Source: Temnothorax longispinosus
Lineage: Eukaryota; Arthropoda; Insecta; Hymenoptera; Formicidae
Length of the DNA: 64,000 nt
Direction of reading: 5' to 3'
Assembly: GCF_030848805.1 (NCBI RefSeq)
Contig: NW_027270352.1
Coordinates: 1-64,000 of the forward strand
The notes below the pieces were generated by a model. That model worked only from the letters and a program-made list of their open reading frames with translations, made no database searches and was not told the origin of the DNA. Position 1 is the first letter of the stretch, and every line of letters begins with the position of its first letter. This document shows, piece after piece, positions 21,381 to 32,880 of the stretch. A program made the translations under genes and the position numbers.

Positions 21381-24300
21381 AAAGATACTTCCATATTGTT
21401 TTCACATTTCTGCTACATGTTTACTTTTAACAAATAGTATAAAATTTCACAGTAGCTTCTTACAGCAGACTACTGCAATAGTACAGTAAGTACTCGTTCA
21501 ATCACAGATATTATGCACTTTTGTCGCAATTTTGGACTGTTTTCTTGCGCACTTCTTTGGGACGCATCTGAACTAGCAAACTGGTTACCAGGGTACAATC
21601 GTTGGCTTATCAGTCAAATCATATTTGTTACATACGCGTATATTGGCCATAGTATCATAAACCTCTGGATCATATCTATCTAAAAAGGCTTTTTTCCCTA
21701 AACCTGAACTAACCGTCAAAATTTTGGTATTATCTTGCATTGTCACATTGCCATTTGTGGCTTTTATTTCATTATGAATCAGCAGTCTTTTATATGAGGC
21801 TCTGAATTATAGCAATGGGGTTGGGACACCAACCACTGCGAGCCCGAAGAGCACAAAAAAATAATTCTAAATGATCCTGACTCAATTTGTACGTCAATAA
21901 ATATTTCATTTGAGAATTTGGTGCTTTAACGTACTCCTCATATATACTTATCACAGCCAAACAGGCAGAATACATTCCTAAGAATCCTACTTTACGGGTT
22001 GATAAAAACATCAATTTATTTTCTGCGTTTCGCAGCGTTGAAATGTACGTCAAAAGTTCTTCGATTCGCGATCTCCATATATGTTCGTTCGTAATTCTTA
22101 ACGGGGCTTTGTATCCTTGACCATAAGGGCTACGAGAATTCAAGAAATCGAATAAAATGTCAATTGAACGGATAAATTTGATCATTGCTTCACAACCTTT
22201 AAATTCTGGTAACTGCAGTTCTTTTAAACAAAACTCCAACGCGTCGGCAACACTCTGACTCAGAGTCTGAGCCGCTAAATTCACTTTTATTTTTATTTTA
22301 AAATAGTCAATATGTCTTAAACGTAATTTGTTCCCTGCACGTAACTCTTCTATCTCTTGTAGTTTAGCTAATGTTACAATGTATCTCCATTCAATTTTAT
22401 TTCCCTCATTATCTAGTAGAATTTGTCCTTTACCAAATGCATTACGGATCAATTTGAGCATATATGTGACAAGCATCAAAGATAACGTATATAGGTTTAG
22501 AAGTTATTGGATGGAAAAAGTAGGGCTGTACTTTATTTTCAGAAAAAATTGCCCCCAATCTTCGAACAGTTGCAAAATGTTCATTAGGCCCATCTAAAGT
22601 CAAAGACACAACCTCAACACCGGTCTCATGCAATTGAGTTAATGCATTTTTAATTAATACCGCGGATGTTTTTGATTCAATTCCATTGATGAGAAAATAA
22701 CCAATGGGCAATTTCCAATTACTATCCAGACCAACTACCATAAAAACTAAGGCATTTTTGGCTTCTTTTGAATTGTCATTTAGCACAGATTCTGGTCCAT
22801 AATCAACGTGACCATAAACCTTTCCATCTCTACCACGTTGTGTCCCTACTTTAATTCCAATCTCATCTATCATCAATGAACAGAGTACCTGCTGATTTTT
22901 TGTTTTAGCTTCCTCAACTTTTCGTGATAAAGCTTCAAAACTTTCAGCAGTGAATCCTGCTTCACCATCAATGGAATTGTACCATGAACGTAATGTATTT
23001 GGTGCAGGCAGAGCTGAATTCATTTTATCACGCACATAATTATAGGCTTTAGGTGAATAGTAAAAAAAAGTTAACGCGAAACTACGAAGGGCCGATGGGT
23101 ATTGCATTCTTGAAATGGAGTTTGACTCACCATTATCAATGACACGTTGCAAAAATTCTTTGACACCTGGATCGACTATAGATTGTAAAGACGTAAACAA
23201 GCTTCGGAAACTTGAACTTTCATAGAACTACGAAGCTCATCAATCATCTCTCGGAAAGATGATGCTTTTCTGTGCAGCCGATTGAGTTTCCTTTTCTGCA
23301 ACTTGATGATCTTTTCCTTTTCCTTCAACCTTTGTTCACAATCAAATAGTCTACGACGTAGCGTTGTGGGAGAACTTTCATAATGATGATCATGGTCTAT
23401 AATCCGCCGCGATTTGCAAACTGGAGATGCTGTTGTAGAGTCGAATTGCATGGACGTTAGTCCTGTTCCTGCATTATCTGCAAAATTGTCAATAATATGT
23501 TGTGAATTTTCTCATTTCATGTATTTTTTCCTCATACATATGTTTATCATTCATCCTTGAATAATCCTTACCAGAATTATGAAGTGTCTTCATAGTTATG
23601 TCGCTAACATTATGAGAGCTTTTTCTTCTTGCTTCATCAACAGGAATTGAATTGATTGTTAACACATTGTGCGATTCATGATGTGGTACTGAGTTTGTTG
23701 TTATGTTGCTTTCAGTTGCAGTTGGAATATTTTCCTTACACGCAAGAAATTCTATGAAACAAAAAATTAGGAATTACCTTTTTATTATTACTATCATAGA
23801 TTCTCTCTTAATATTATGGTGAAAATTAGGTAAAAATCATATTAAAATTATTGATGGTTAATTTACCTGGAATTTCATACAGTGAACTACAGTCACTGGA
23901 AGTGAATATTGTTGGAATACTATTTTCTTTCATTGCCACATCGTGCAGTTCATGATGTGGTACTGAGTTTGTTATAATGTTGTTTTCAGTTGGAGGTGGA
24001 ACATTTTCCTCAGATGCAAGAAATTCTACAAGAATTAGGAATTTCATTTCTTTCTTAATATTATGATAAAAAAATTAGATAGAAATTATAACAAAATTAT
24101 TAATGTTTAATTTACCTGAAGTTTCATCCAATAAAGTACAGTCAATGGAAGTGAATATTGTTGGAATACTATTTTCTTTTAATGTCCAGTATTTTCCTTT
24201 TACTTTTCTTAAACAAGATGCTTCAAAGTGACTTGAACATAAACAACTAGTTTCAGTAGGCCTCCAGTTTAGCATATTCATATTCCCCAACCATTTATTG

Positions 24301-24842
24301 AGGAGTTCTGGTTTTTCCAAGGGAAACCTAAATAGAATAAATATCGAATAAATATAAATGAAATGTAAAACTGTAGAACTAATGTCAAATAATACAACAT
24401 TTGGAGAATATACCTGAAGAATGAATAAGGAGATTGATGCGAACGCTTGCGCTTGCATATTACACAGGATCCCGGGGGATCTCCGAAACGAGTTGGAACA
24501 CTATTACGCTTCAAGCGTACTCTAAATTCAGATCTATCAAAACAGTCCTCAGTAAAGTGATCTGAACACAATAAGCTTTCTTTACTAGGTTTCCAATGCT
24601 TTAAGGGTACATTGTTAACCCATTGTTCTAGTAGAAATATATCTGCTAAAGGAAATCTGTAAAAGATAGATCATATACAGAATAGAACAAAATGTTAAAT
24701 ATTTCAATAACTAGTTTTCTTTAGCAATCTAATCTATGAAATGTGAAAATAATTAATTGACAAACCCGAAAACACATAACCTGTAGTTGTCACATTTCAT
24801 AAATGTTGTGTATAGATTATTCGATTTATACTTACTTATGAT

Positions 24843-25190
24843 ATGTTCGCCCACATCCTTTTTTTTATGTTTTGGCAAAAGCAACATCTCACCATTTCTC
24901 AAAATTACTCAATAAGTTTTTTATGCACCTACGCACCTATGCGCACCCGTACGCACCCACTGGCACCAGAGAGAAACCTGAGAGCGGCCACCGGGATCAT
25001 TCCGTTCCAGCGGACGTATACTGATGCGCCGCCTGAGAAAGTGGACGTCAACTACGTCGTTACGCTCGGTAACGGTACACACATGGTTCGTGTCCGTGCT
25101 ATGGTTCGTGTCCGAACTACTCAGATGGAGGGGATATGTCAGTCGGCTGACTCGGCACCAAGAAGACTAGAGACCAGGAGACCGAACTCC
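24843..25190. repeat. GC-rich repeat X, copy 1
   Basis: From CCAGAGAGAAACCTGAGAGC (about 24965) through GCGCCGCCTGAGAAAGTGGA and GGTTCGTGTCCGAACTAC to CAGATGGAGGGGATATG, it matches copies at 37866-38061 and 40567-40762 and a short end at 36094-36115. It is rich in CpG compared with its surroundings. The terminal word CAGAGAGAAACCTGAGAG recurs in all copies and is probably the end of a transposon. Confidence 0.6.
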
Positions 25191-25348
25191 AGTGGTGGGG
25201 GTGAGTCAAAATGTGGTCCGGCGCTGTTCGCAGTATGGTCGCCGGCCAATTCATGAACTACGCTACGTGCTGGATAAGTTCGAATCTTTACGTCGTTTGT
25301 TCTCTAGTCTTCTTGTTTGTTGCAAACCGTTTAAAACAAAGTGAAATC

Positions 25349-26181
25349 ATGTCTAAAGTGTGTTGCATTGTGAATTGTGAGAGTAAATGTCCCAATTTGG
25401 ATTCGAATAAAAGGACGCTATTTGGATTTCCGAAGGTAAGTGTATTTGATTGAAATAAAAATAAATAACAATCATTTTCTCAAGAACATACAATCAGTTT
25501 GATTTTTTCACTTTTCAGGATTCTCATGAAAATCAAATCTGGATAGATAAGATTTCTCCGTTTTTGAGTAAGGGAAACGCTACTCGAAAATATTTACGTA
25601 TTTGCGATAAACATTTCAAGGACAACGATGTTGAGCGGACTTTTCGAACTGTCTTGAAAGATGGAACAATAAACGAAATACCACGTGAAAAATTTAAATT
25701 GAATCAAGGTAGTGTACCATGTATTTTCGATGTACATCAAGATAATTTTGAAGAAGAGTCCATGGATGCAGGAGACGAAAGTTTATGTGTAAGTTGAAAA
25801 TCGTTATAAATTATGCTTTGAAAATATATTTGAGATATTCTCTACAAAAAACTCACCAACGGCTATTTAAAGTTCCCGTCGGACGCTTTATTTAATCTCT
25901 TGATCGCTATTGAAAGAGCAATTCTCAAGACAATTGGTGCCGAGGAGCTGAATTGTTATTCTTTCCAGCGCATAGCAGAGAATATCCTCCTCGAGAGTTT
26001 CCCGTTCATTGGATGTCAAGAACATAAGGGAGCGTTGACAAAACGGGTGATTCATTATTATACATTAAGCAGAGCACATATTCTCAGTAAAACTTACAAT
26101 AAAATATATGATGAGAAGAAAGTGGAGATGCAAAAACATCGAAAACAATCGAAACTTGGTGGAAAATCTGCAAAAAAATAA
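25349..26181 (+). CDS. THAP-domain protein, internally deleted P-type transposase
   Basis: Exon 1 (25349-25435) starts MSKVCCIVNC, giving the CxxxC pair of a C2CH THAP zinc finger, and ends FGFPK at a GTAAG donor. Exon 2 (25519-25788) completes it with ICDKHF and a Pro-anchored end (QGSVPCIF). A third block (about 25840-26181) reads LTNGYLKFPSDALFNLL, then RVIHYYTLSRAHILSKTYN and a basic end. That block resembles the C-terminal tail of P/THAP transposases (GGLxxPSxxL...). The whole nuclease core is missing between them. The protein would bind the element ends and might act as a repressor; that is inference. Confidence 0.65.
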
Positions 26182-26403
26182 AAACAAGTGTTCGATAAAA
26201 AAAAGACTGAATAAAAGTTATGTTATTAAAGTTATAATATATATTTAAAGTTATGTAAAAATATAAGGAGATAAATATAAAGGAAAAACCATAATTTTAT
26301 TTAAAAAAAATTACATTGCATTTTACACATCCAATATCAATAAACATTTTTATGTACAATTTAGCTGTTCCGAGGAAGCTATTATCAATTTCATTACAAA
26401 AAT

Positions 26404-27010
26404 TTATATGCTTTGAAAAACCAAAAGTTTATCAATACAATTCAAACTTTCAACAATATCTCTCACTGATTCTGGCTCAGGTATTAGCCACTTTATATGG
26501 TTTTGTTTAAAATATATCTCTCCGTTCATGTTCGAATCAATGATCATATTTAATTTTATAGTATAATCATTCTCTGCTTTAGCAAATATTATGCGGTGAT
26601 TTTGCACAACAAATCCCCAACTTTCATGTGGCAACTGAATGAGTTTTGCATTCTTTCGTAGATATTGAAATAGACAATTTTTGCACGTCTTTGCAATCCT
26701 GTAGTCGCCGTGTATTTCGCAACCTGCTTTTACGAATCTTTCCTCAATTTCTTCTCGATATTCGCCCATGGTTGCATCAATTACTTTTCCAGACTCAGTG
26801 CCCTATGCAAAAAAATTCAATTGATTATATTTCACAACACAGAATATCGTATTTTTTTTATCACTTGTTTTATCCAAAAAGTTTCCTATGTGAACTTCGT
26901 CGTTCCTAAGTATCATATATTATTTATTAATACTTACGACATCAAAATTAAATTCAGTGTTTACATCTGCCAAGCTGATGTTCTTGGTTATGTTGCACGA
27001 AGCTCTTGCA
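26404..27010 (-). CDS. Unrecognised transposon-borne gene converging on the THAP gene
   Basis: Two exons: one inside the right TIR region (about 26939-27010, ..SLADVNTEFNFDV) and one at 26404-26801 (GTESGKVIDATMGEYREEIE to the stop), joined by a GTAAG...AG intron. The product of about 155 residues has a CxIHGDY..KTCKNC cluster near its middle, which could bind a metal, and later ESWGFVVQNHRIIFAKAEND, which looks like a beta-rich segment. I do not recognise the family. The start codon is uncertain because the frame stays open through the TIR to 27159. Confidence 0.5.
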
Positions 27011-27789
27011 CCATCTTGCACCGGAAATCCAGCACGCCGTAGTTCATGAATTGGCCGGCGACCATACTGCGAACAGCGCCGGACCACATTTTGACTCACC
27101 CCCACCACTGAAATTTTAAGGAGTTCGGTCTCCTGGTCTCTAGTCTTCTTGCTCGGCACTCGTCAAGCTTCGAGCGGGGAGAGAAGGGCAGACATACGAT
27201 CTGCTGTCTCCTTCTCGCTTGAGCTGTGACGTAGCTGCTTATCACGCGCCAGCTGTGCCACGATGCCATGCATTTCGGGTATCGCTCCTCGCGTCTCGCC
27301 GAATGCCGAGTCTCGCGTTGGCAAATCGACGATGCGCTATACGTTACATTTACGTTTATATTTACAAATTTTAATTTTTATATTTATAAGTAAATAAATA
27401 AATAAATATATATAGGTATATATATATTTGAAATTTATAAATATAAAGATTGCAATTATAATTAATTAAAAAAATATTTATAAACATAAAAACTAAAATT
27501 CGTAAATGTAATGTATAGAAATCCCCATTCTGGCAAATTTGCTCTTATATCAAAAACAGTCTTACATTAAAAACCTTTACTTTAGCATAATAGTATTTAA
27601 ATTTAATATTTAAATGCATAACAATAATTACATATTAACTATATCGAGAAAAAAAGTAGTTCATAATGTTCTTTTTACTCTTATTAAATTTATATTAGCT
27701 ATTAATGTTTATAAGCGGCCACGAGCAACAACAGAGAGATATTGAATTAAAATAAAAACAATTTCTTAAATAAACAATACACATGCTTA

Positions 27790-27823
27790 ACGTTTCGACT
27801 GTACTTAGTCTTCTTCGGAACGG
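27790..27823 (-). ncRNA. Degenerate hammerhead-like motif of a Penelope-type repeat
   Basis: Read on -: CCGAAGA, hairpin GACT...AGTC, GAAAC, GTT. It differs from CUGANGA by one base in the core (U to C), and no convincing helix I is visible, so it is probably inactive. The + strand word AACGTTTCGACTGTACTTAG is typical of Penelope-like terminal repeats. It lies at the inner edge of the left arm only. Confidence 0.4.
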
Positions 27824-28424
27824 ATTACTACGATAGAAGAAGATAAATATAAAAAAACATGATAATTAATGTTCAAGTTTACATACTAAAACATTAAACA
27901 TTTAGTCTAGACTAAAACATTAAACATGTTGGCGAACTAATAATATAAACAAAGTAAACAATAATCTAATTAAATCACAAATATAAAAACGCCGGAATAA
28001 TCGAATAAAACCATAACAAGATAAATTTATATTTATATTGAGAAGTGGTAAAATCTCTTCTGTCAGGAAGAGAATGTAAAGAATTATTAACGGAGGTATT
28101 CTGATTTAAAAGATCTTTAAAATATATATTTTTCAGGAACTTTTTATAGGGAAACGAAGAAAGTGAATAACGTTAAACTTTGCATGTTTTCTCTTCACCT
28201 TATTTTAAAAATTTATTTTTATTTTTTAAGTAACAAAAATGCTCTTTTTTCTGTTATATCCTGGTCACCATAAATGACAGACGGTGTAAATAATTCTAGC
28301 TGTTCTAGGTATCTGAAACGTAAAAACCAAAAATTTTCTTATTCAGAAGAAGTATATGTGGCTATAGTCTGAACTAGAACTAAACCAATATTTTCATTCT
28401 AGGTTCTAGGCGGCTTTTTTATCA

Positions 28425-28815
28425 AAAATATTATTAATCAATATTAAATAAACCATTTACGATCTGAGCTTAGATTTTATAGTAGCCTAATAATATTTTT
28501 TATATACTATATTTACATATTTTTCCAACTTTAATCAACTATAATACGCGCCGATTAACTTGTCAGACTTACAATAACACAGCTCCTATTGGATTAATAA
28601 AATCCCCTCACACCCCTCTAATTAAATCGATTTAAATAATAGTAAAGAATTTACTACTCCAACAGAAGCTGTGTTGTAAGTCTGACAAGTTAGTCAGCGC
28701 GCAATTTATTAAGATTGGAAAAAATATACGTGTAATTATACATAAAAAATATTATTAGGCTATTAAGATCCAAGCTCGGATCGTACACGGCTTATTTAAT
28801 ATTGATTGATTGTAT
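28425..28815. mobile_element. Palindromic MITE with another nested at its centre
   Basis: Outer arms ATTAATCAATATTAAATAA, then GATCTGAGCTTAG and TAGCCTAATAATATTTTTTA, are matched by inverted copies up to about 28810. The centre (28547-28702) is a second palindrome with different termini. A relative of the outer arms flanks the MITE at 61339-61495. Confidence 0.65.
28547..28702. mobile_element. Inner MITE, TIR GCGCSGAYTAACTTGTCAG
   Basis: The left CGCGCCGATTAACTTGTCAG then ACTTACAATAACACAGC is matched at the right by GCTGTGTTGTAAGTCTGACA then AGTTAGTCAGCGCGC. About 156 bases, non-coding. Confidence 0.75.
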
Positions 28816-30165
28816 AACGGTCACATAAAACGGTCTTATTTCTCTTACATTATTAAAAATCAGAATAATAAATTTATTTCGCCAGTGAATAGAATAACAG
28901 TTAAAGCAGCTTAAATCGACAGTAACTGGCAATATAACGTCTTTACCGATATGAACATTGAAAAAACCGAGAGCCAACTCGCTTTGTCGAATTCACACAG
29001 CACTTTTTCGGATCAATCATCGAGACATTATTAATTTTGACCAACGCTTTTGGTCAGAAGATGTAATTTCTAAATTAATAGTTTTAAATTTTATTAAAAA
29101 TATTATTAAAAATATTATAACTTTTTTCAAAATTTTGTTAATAGAATGAGAATGTGAGCAATACCTTAACGAATTAATAATGCAAGGACATACAGACGTT
29201 ATTATAACCATTCGAGAAAACTGCTCAACATTTTATGTGTTGCTGCAGAAGAAATTAGTAATGTCGGCGGACAAATTATACGCTAATGGCTAGTGCTGCT
29301 AGAAAAGATCGTAGTATTTTAAGGATACATGCTGTAGATGATATTGCTTGTCCCTCGCTTGCAGTTTGAAAATGTTTGATTATTAAAAACATTTGATTAT
29401 TAAAATCTTACATTCAAAATAACGCTTATAGCAGATAAACAAAAATCTTGTCTGTATTTGACATCACACTTGTAAAAATTAAGCGTGTAAAAAATCTGCA
29501 AAAGAAATGTAAACGTGCAAAGAAACTATTGTCAATAACATCACACATACACACACAGAAGAAAATGTAAATAATTGATTTCTTTATAATTACAATAATT
29601 TGAATATTGAAATTATTTTGTACCATATGCTTTCTCACACTTATATGTATGTGATTAATAATAAAATATGTTAATGACAAATAATAAATTACAAGAGCGT
29701 ATTCTGGTTTGAAAGATCTTAAGGACGTTCTCCGGAAAATCGATTTTCTCTAGATTTTCTTGAAACTGTGAATATACATTAATTTATAGGTGTGCTTTAT
29801 GTGTAGTATAAATTTTAGTACCTTTTGCGGTATTAAAAATCGAGATATTGAGCTTCAAAGTTTTAACTTTTAACACGGAATTCCTATTCCGAGGTATTGT
29901 GAAACAGACATTTTAATAAATTGTGAAAAAAGTTTTTTCTAAATGTTTTTGAAAGACTAGTATATGATGCTTTATATATAAAAATAGAAATTAATAATAT
30001 GCGATAAGTTTCAATACCCTTGCGGTACTCGTTTTCGAGAAATACTTGTGTAAAGTACGCGATTTGAAGTTAACTTCTTATTTTTTAGTTGTTATATGTA
30101 ATATTTAGTAAATTAACTTTAGTAAAATAAATTTTTCTTTTTAAGCATGAATACAAGTTGAGTAT
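28816..30165. other. AT-rich interior without recognised genes
   Basis: Only short frames without family resemblance. I see no supported gene over about 1.35 kb. Confidence 0.35.
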
Positions 30166-30889
30166 GACTGGAACCGGAGAAGGTCTTTAAAAATAGGTAT
30201 TTTTCAGGAATTTTTTATAGGGGAACGAAGAAAGCGTATAACGTTAAACTTTGCATGTTCTTTTAATCTTATTTTAAAAATCTATTTTTATTTTTTAAGT
30301 AAGAAAAATATTCTTCTTTTTCGTTACTTTTATATTATATCTTGATCACTAAAAGACGTAAGTATGAGAGACGAAGTAAATGATTCTAGCTGTTCTAGGT
30401 ATCAGAAACGTAAAAACCAAAAATTTTCTTATTCAGAATAAGTGATATGGGCTATCGTCTGAACTAGAATAAACATTTTCTTTTAATAAAATACTAATAA
30501 AATTTTGAAAAAAGTTATAATATTTTAAATAAAAAAGCCGTTCAGAATGAAAATATTGATTTAGTTCTAGTTCAGACGATAGCCACACTTCTCCTGCAGA
30601 ATAAGAAAATTTTAGCTTTTTGCGTTTCAGATACCTAAAACAGCTAGAATTATTTACATCGTCTGTCATTTATAGTGACCAGGATATAACAAAAAAAAGA
30701 GCATTTTTGTTACTTAAAAAATAAAAATAAATTTTTAAAATAAAGTGAAGAAAACATGCAAAGTTTAACGTTATTCACTTTCTTCGTTTCTCTATAAAAC
30801 ATTCCTGAAAAATATATATTTTAATGATCTTTTAAATTAAAATATCTCCGTTAATAATTCTTTATACATTCTCTTCCTAACGTGTGTGT

Positions 30890-32010
30890 GAAGCTATCGT
30901 CTCATTTTGCAGAAACTCACAAATTATTGAGAGTTCTGGCTTCTTTCAAAAAACGCGTCAGTACAAACTGAGACGCTATGTTCACGCAGCGTCTCATTTT
31001 GTCCTACACAAGTTCCACCACTGTATCTCATCAGATTTTGCAAGATCTATAGTTCTATAACAGTTCTATAAAAGAGTTTATCTCATCAGATTTTGCAAGA
31101 TCTATAGTTCTATAACAGTTCTATAAAGAGTTCTGCCATATAAAAGCAAAAAAATTAATTATAAGGTACTAAAAAAAAATTACAATGCAACGAGTATACC
31201 GGTTGAGACGCCAGTTGAAATCTCGGAGTTCCGGTTTATGTAAAATATTTTTCGAGTAGTTTTGAGCATATTGAAACATTTTCTAAAGAGTTCCGAGCGT
31301 TAGAATCTTTGTGTTATATTTAAAAAAAATTAATATTAACCGAAAAGTAATCATGACAGAAGAAGATGAGACGCTGTGCGAAATCTCGGAGTTTTGGCTT
31401 ATATAAAATATTTTTCGTATAGTTCTGAGCATACTAAAGCATTTTCTAAAGAGTTCCCGCCACTAGCTACGTTGTATATATATGTTTATTAACTTTAGCA
31501 AACACTAGCTACGTTGTATAATTTTTAAATAAATTAATACCGCTCAAAAATCAGGAATTTATCAAAAATAAGGTGAGAAGCTGGCCGTATTTCGGCAGTT
31601 CTGTGAGTTCTGCTATAATTCTCGTGTAGTTCTGAACGTGTTCTAACGTTGTCTCATTTTATTCTGGCAATAAGCATTATTTATTCATTTTTTAAATCAT
31701 TCTTATCGCTCGAGGAAGACCCTATTCTCGATAAATTCCTGACTTTCGTGCGTTATTAATTTATTTAAAAATTATACAACATTGCCAATGCCCGGAACTC
31801 TTTAGAAATTGTTTTAGTATGCTTAGAACTGTACGAAAAATATTTTATATAAGCCAGAACTCCGAGATTTTCTACAGCGTCTCACCTACATACCCGTAAA
31901 TGCGTCTTTCCTGGTCGATAAAAATTATTTAAAATATGAATAAATAATGCTTATCGTCAGAACTCTTTAGAAATAAACGTTAGAACACGTTCAGAACTAT
32001 ACGAGAATTA
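30890..32010. repeat. Degenerate repeats with AAATCTCGGAGTTYYGG words
   Basis: A unit of about 150 bases (GAAATCTCGGAGTTCCGG, AAAATATTTTTCGAGTAGTT, TTTTCTAAAGAGTTCC) occurs at 31215-31290 and 31378-31460, with an inverted copy at 31795-31890. A 56-base direct duplication (CTCATCAGATTTTGCAAGAT then CTATAGTTCTATAACAG) lies at 31023-31134. Origin unknown. Confidence 0.65.
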
Positions 32011-32880
32011 TAATAGAACTCACTGTTACCCATGTGTATTGTTTATTTAAGAAAGTGTTTTTATTTTTATCCAATTATCCTTCTGTTGTTGTTCGTAATT
32101 TGGCCGCTTGAACATGCATAGGTAAAATAAATTTAATAAGAGTGCAAGAAACATTATAAACTACCATTTTTTTCTCAATATAGTTAATAATATAATTATT
32201 GGTATGCATTTAAATATTATATTTAAAATTTATTATGCAAAGTAAAGGTTTTTAATGTAAGACTTTTTTAGATAGAAAAGCATAGAACGGTGATTTCTAT
32301 ACACTACATTTACGAATTTTAGTTTTTATGTTTACAAATATTTATTTAATTAATTATATTTGCAATCTTTATATATTTATAAATTTCAAATATATATACA
32401 TATATATATATATTTATTTATTTAATTATAAATATAAAAATTAAAATTTGTATACAAGCAAATGTAACGTATATAGCGAGTATAGCGTATCGTCGATTTG
32501 TCAACTCGAGACTCGGCACTTGGCGAGACACGAGACGCGATACCCGAAATGCGTGGCATCGTGGTATAGCCGGCAAGCCGGCCCGTGCAAAAAGCGGCAA
32601 TGTCACAGCTCAAGAGAGACAGCAGATCGTATGTCTGCCCTTCTCTCCCCGCTCGAAGCTTGCCGAGGGCCTAGCGTACACGGACAGAGGAAAGGCTTGC
32701 GCGACCAGACCCACAAGCTCCCAGCCAGCGACCTCTACAGTAATGAAACTTACGATACATGAAAAAAATCTGCTTAATTTGCTCCTTCATAATATGCATG
32801 TTTCATAATTTGCTCCATTTTACTTTTTTTATAAATAAATGATAAAGTTAGTAACAATGTAAACGTTAATATAAGCGAAA

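Larger units (their letters stand above)
19431..21593. mobile_element. 2.16 kb element with TA duplication inside the THAP/P gene
   Basis: The ends are CCTTGGTAACCA (19431) and the inverted CCCTGGTAACCA (21593). TA lies on each side (19429-19430, 21594-21595). Removing it with one TA joins DLTDKPTIV to RNSSSASK in frame in the THAP/P gene, which fixes the boundaries well. Inside are weak frames (19565-19876, 19895-20122) with Gln/Arg-rich repeated wording (YSRIVQEMWQ, YSRIQQELRQ), a hammerhead-bearing palindrome, and a tandem repeat. No transposase is seen, so it is non-autonomous. The class is unassigned. Confidence 0.75.
13471..24656 (-). pseudogene. THAP/P-type transposase gene split by two transposons
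   Basis: One decayed P-superfamily (THAP9-like) gene read right to left. Exons 24414-24656 and 24116-24327 encode two THAP domains; the first has lost its CxxC exon, the second shows CVIC...CSSHF. Linker exons are 23867-24025 and 23572-23751. A large exon (23477 to about 21596) carries a coiled coil (EKIIKLQKRKLNRLHRK) and the RNase-H core: LMIDEIG (about 22850), TLDGPNEH, IFDACH and SQDHLELFF. Host sequence resumes at 18803-19428 with YICGYVVRKV and CETCRGAL, and at 13471-13499 with the last codons. Frameshifts are a 1-base shift near 23190, a 4-base ATAT gain near 22460 and a 2-base loss near 21808. The breaks at 19431-21593 and 13500-18802 are insertions listed separately. Confidence 0.8.
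25191..27107. mobile_element. THAP-bearing DNA element with two converging genes
   Basis: Ends CAGTGGTGGGGGTGAGTCAA and the exact inverted form (27107) continue inward in inverted identity for about 70 bases to CGGCCAATTCATGAACTACG. The outer flanks (AAGACTAGAGACCAGGAGAC then CGAACTCC) are also inverted, so the repeat may extend further. It holds a THAP gene on + and an unrecognised gene on -. CA...TG ends with long TIRs and a THAP gene suit the P superfamily. No complete RNase-H core is present, so it is non-autonomous. Confidence 0.75.
28060..30880. repeat. Nested foldback with three copies of one repeat
   Basis: A repeat of about 330 bases containing CGAAGAAAGTGAATAACGTT, AATTCTAGCTGTTCTAGGTA and AAAAACCAAAAATTTTCTTA occurs at about 28090-28430 (+), 30170-30480 (+) and 30530-30880 (inverted). 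The second and third meet nearly head-on. The region between (28816-30165) is AT-rich with no supported gene. Confidence 0.7.
27150..32680. repeat. Large inverted repeat (630-base arms) around nested repeats
   Basis: The left arm (about 27150-27785) and right arm (about 32029-32680) are inverted copies. Shared blocks include CAGACATACGATCTGCTGTC, ACTCGGCACTTGGCGAGAC-like sequence, AT-rich TTTATAAATTTCAAATATAT, and CAATACACATG at the inner edge. Arms differ by many substitutions and small indels, so the structure is old. Inside are a Penelope-like hammerhead relic (27790), a further foldback (28060-30880) and tandem debris (30890-32010). No autonomous gene. Confidence 0.75.
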
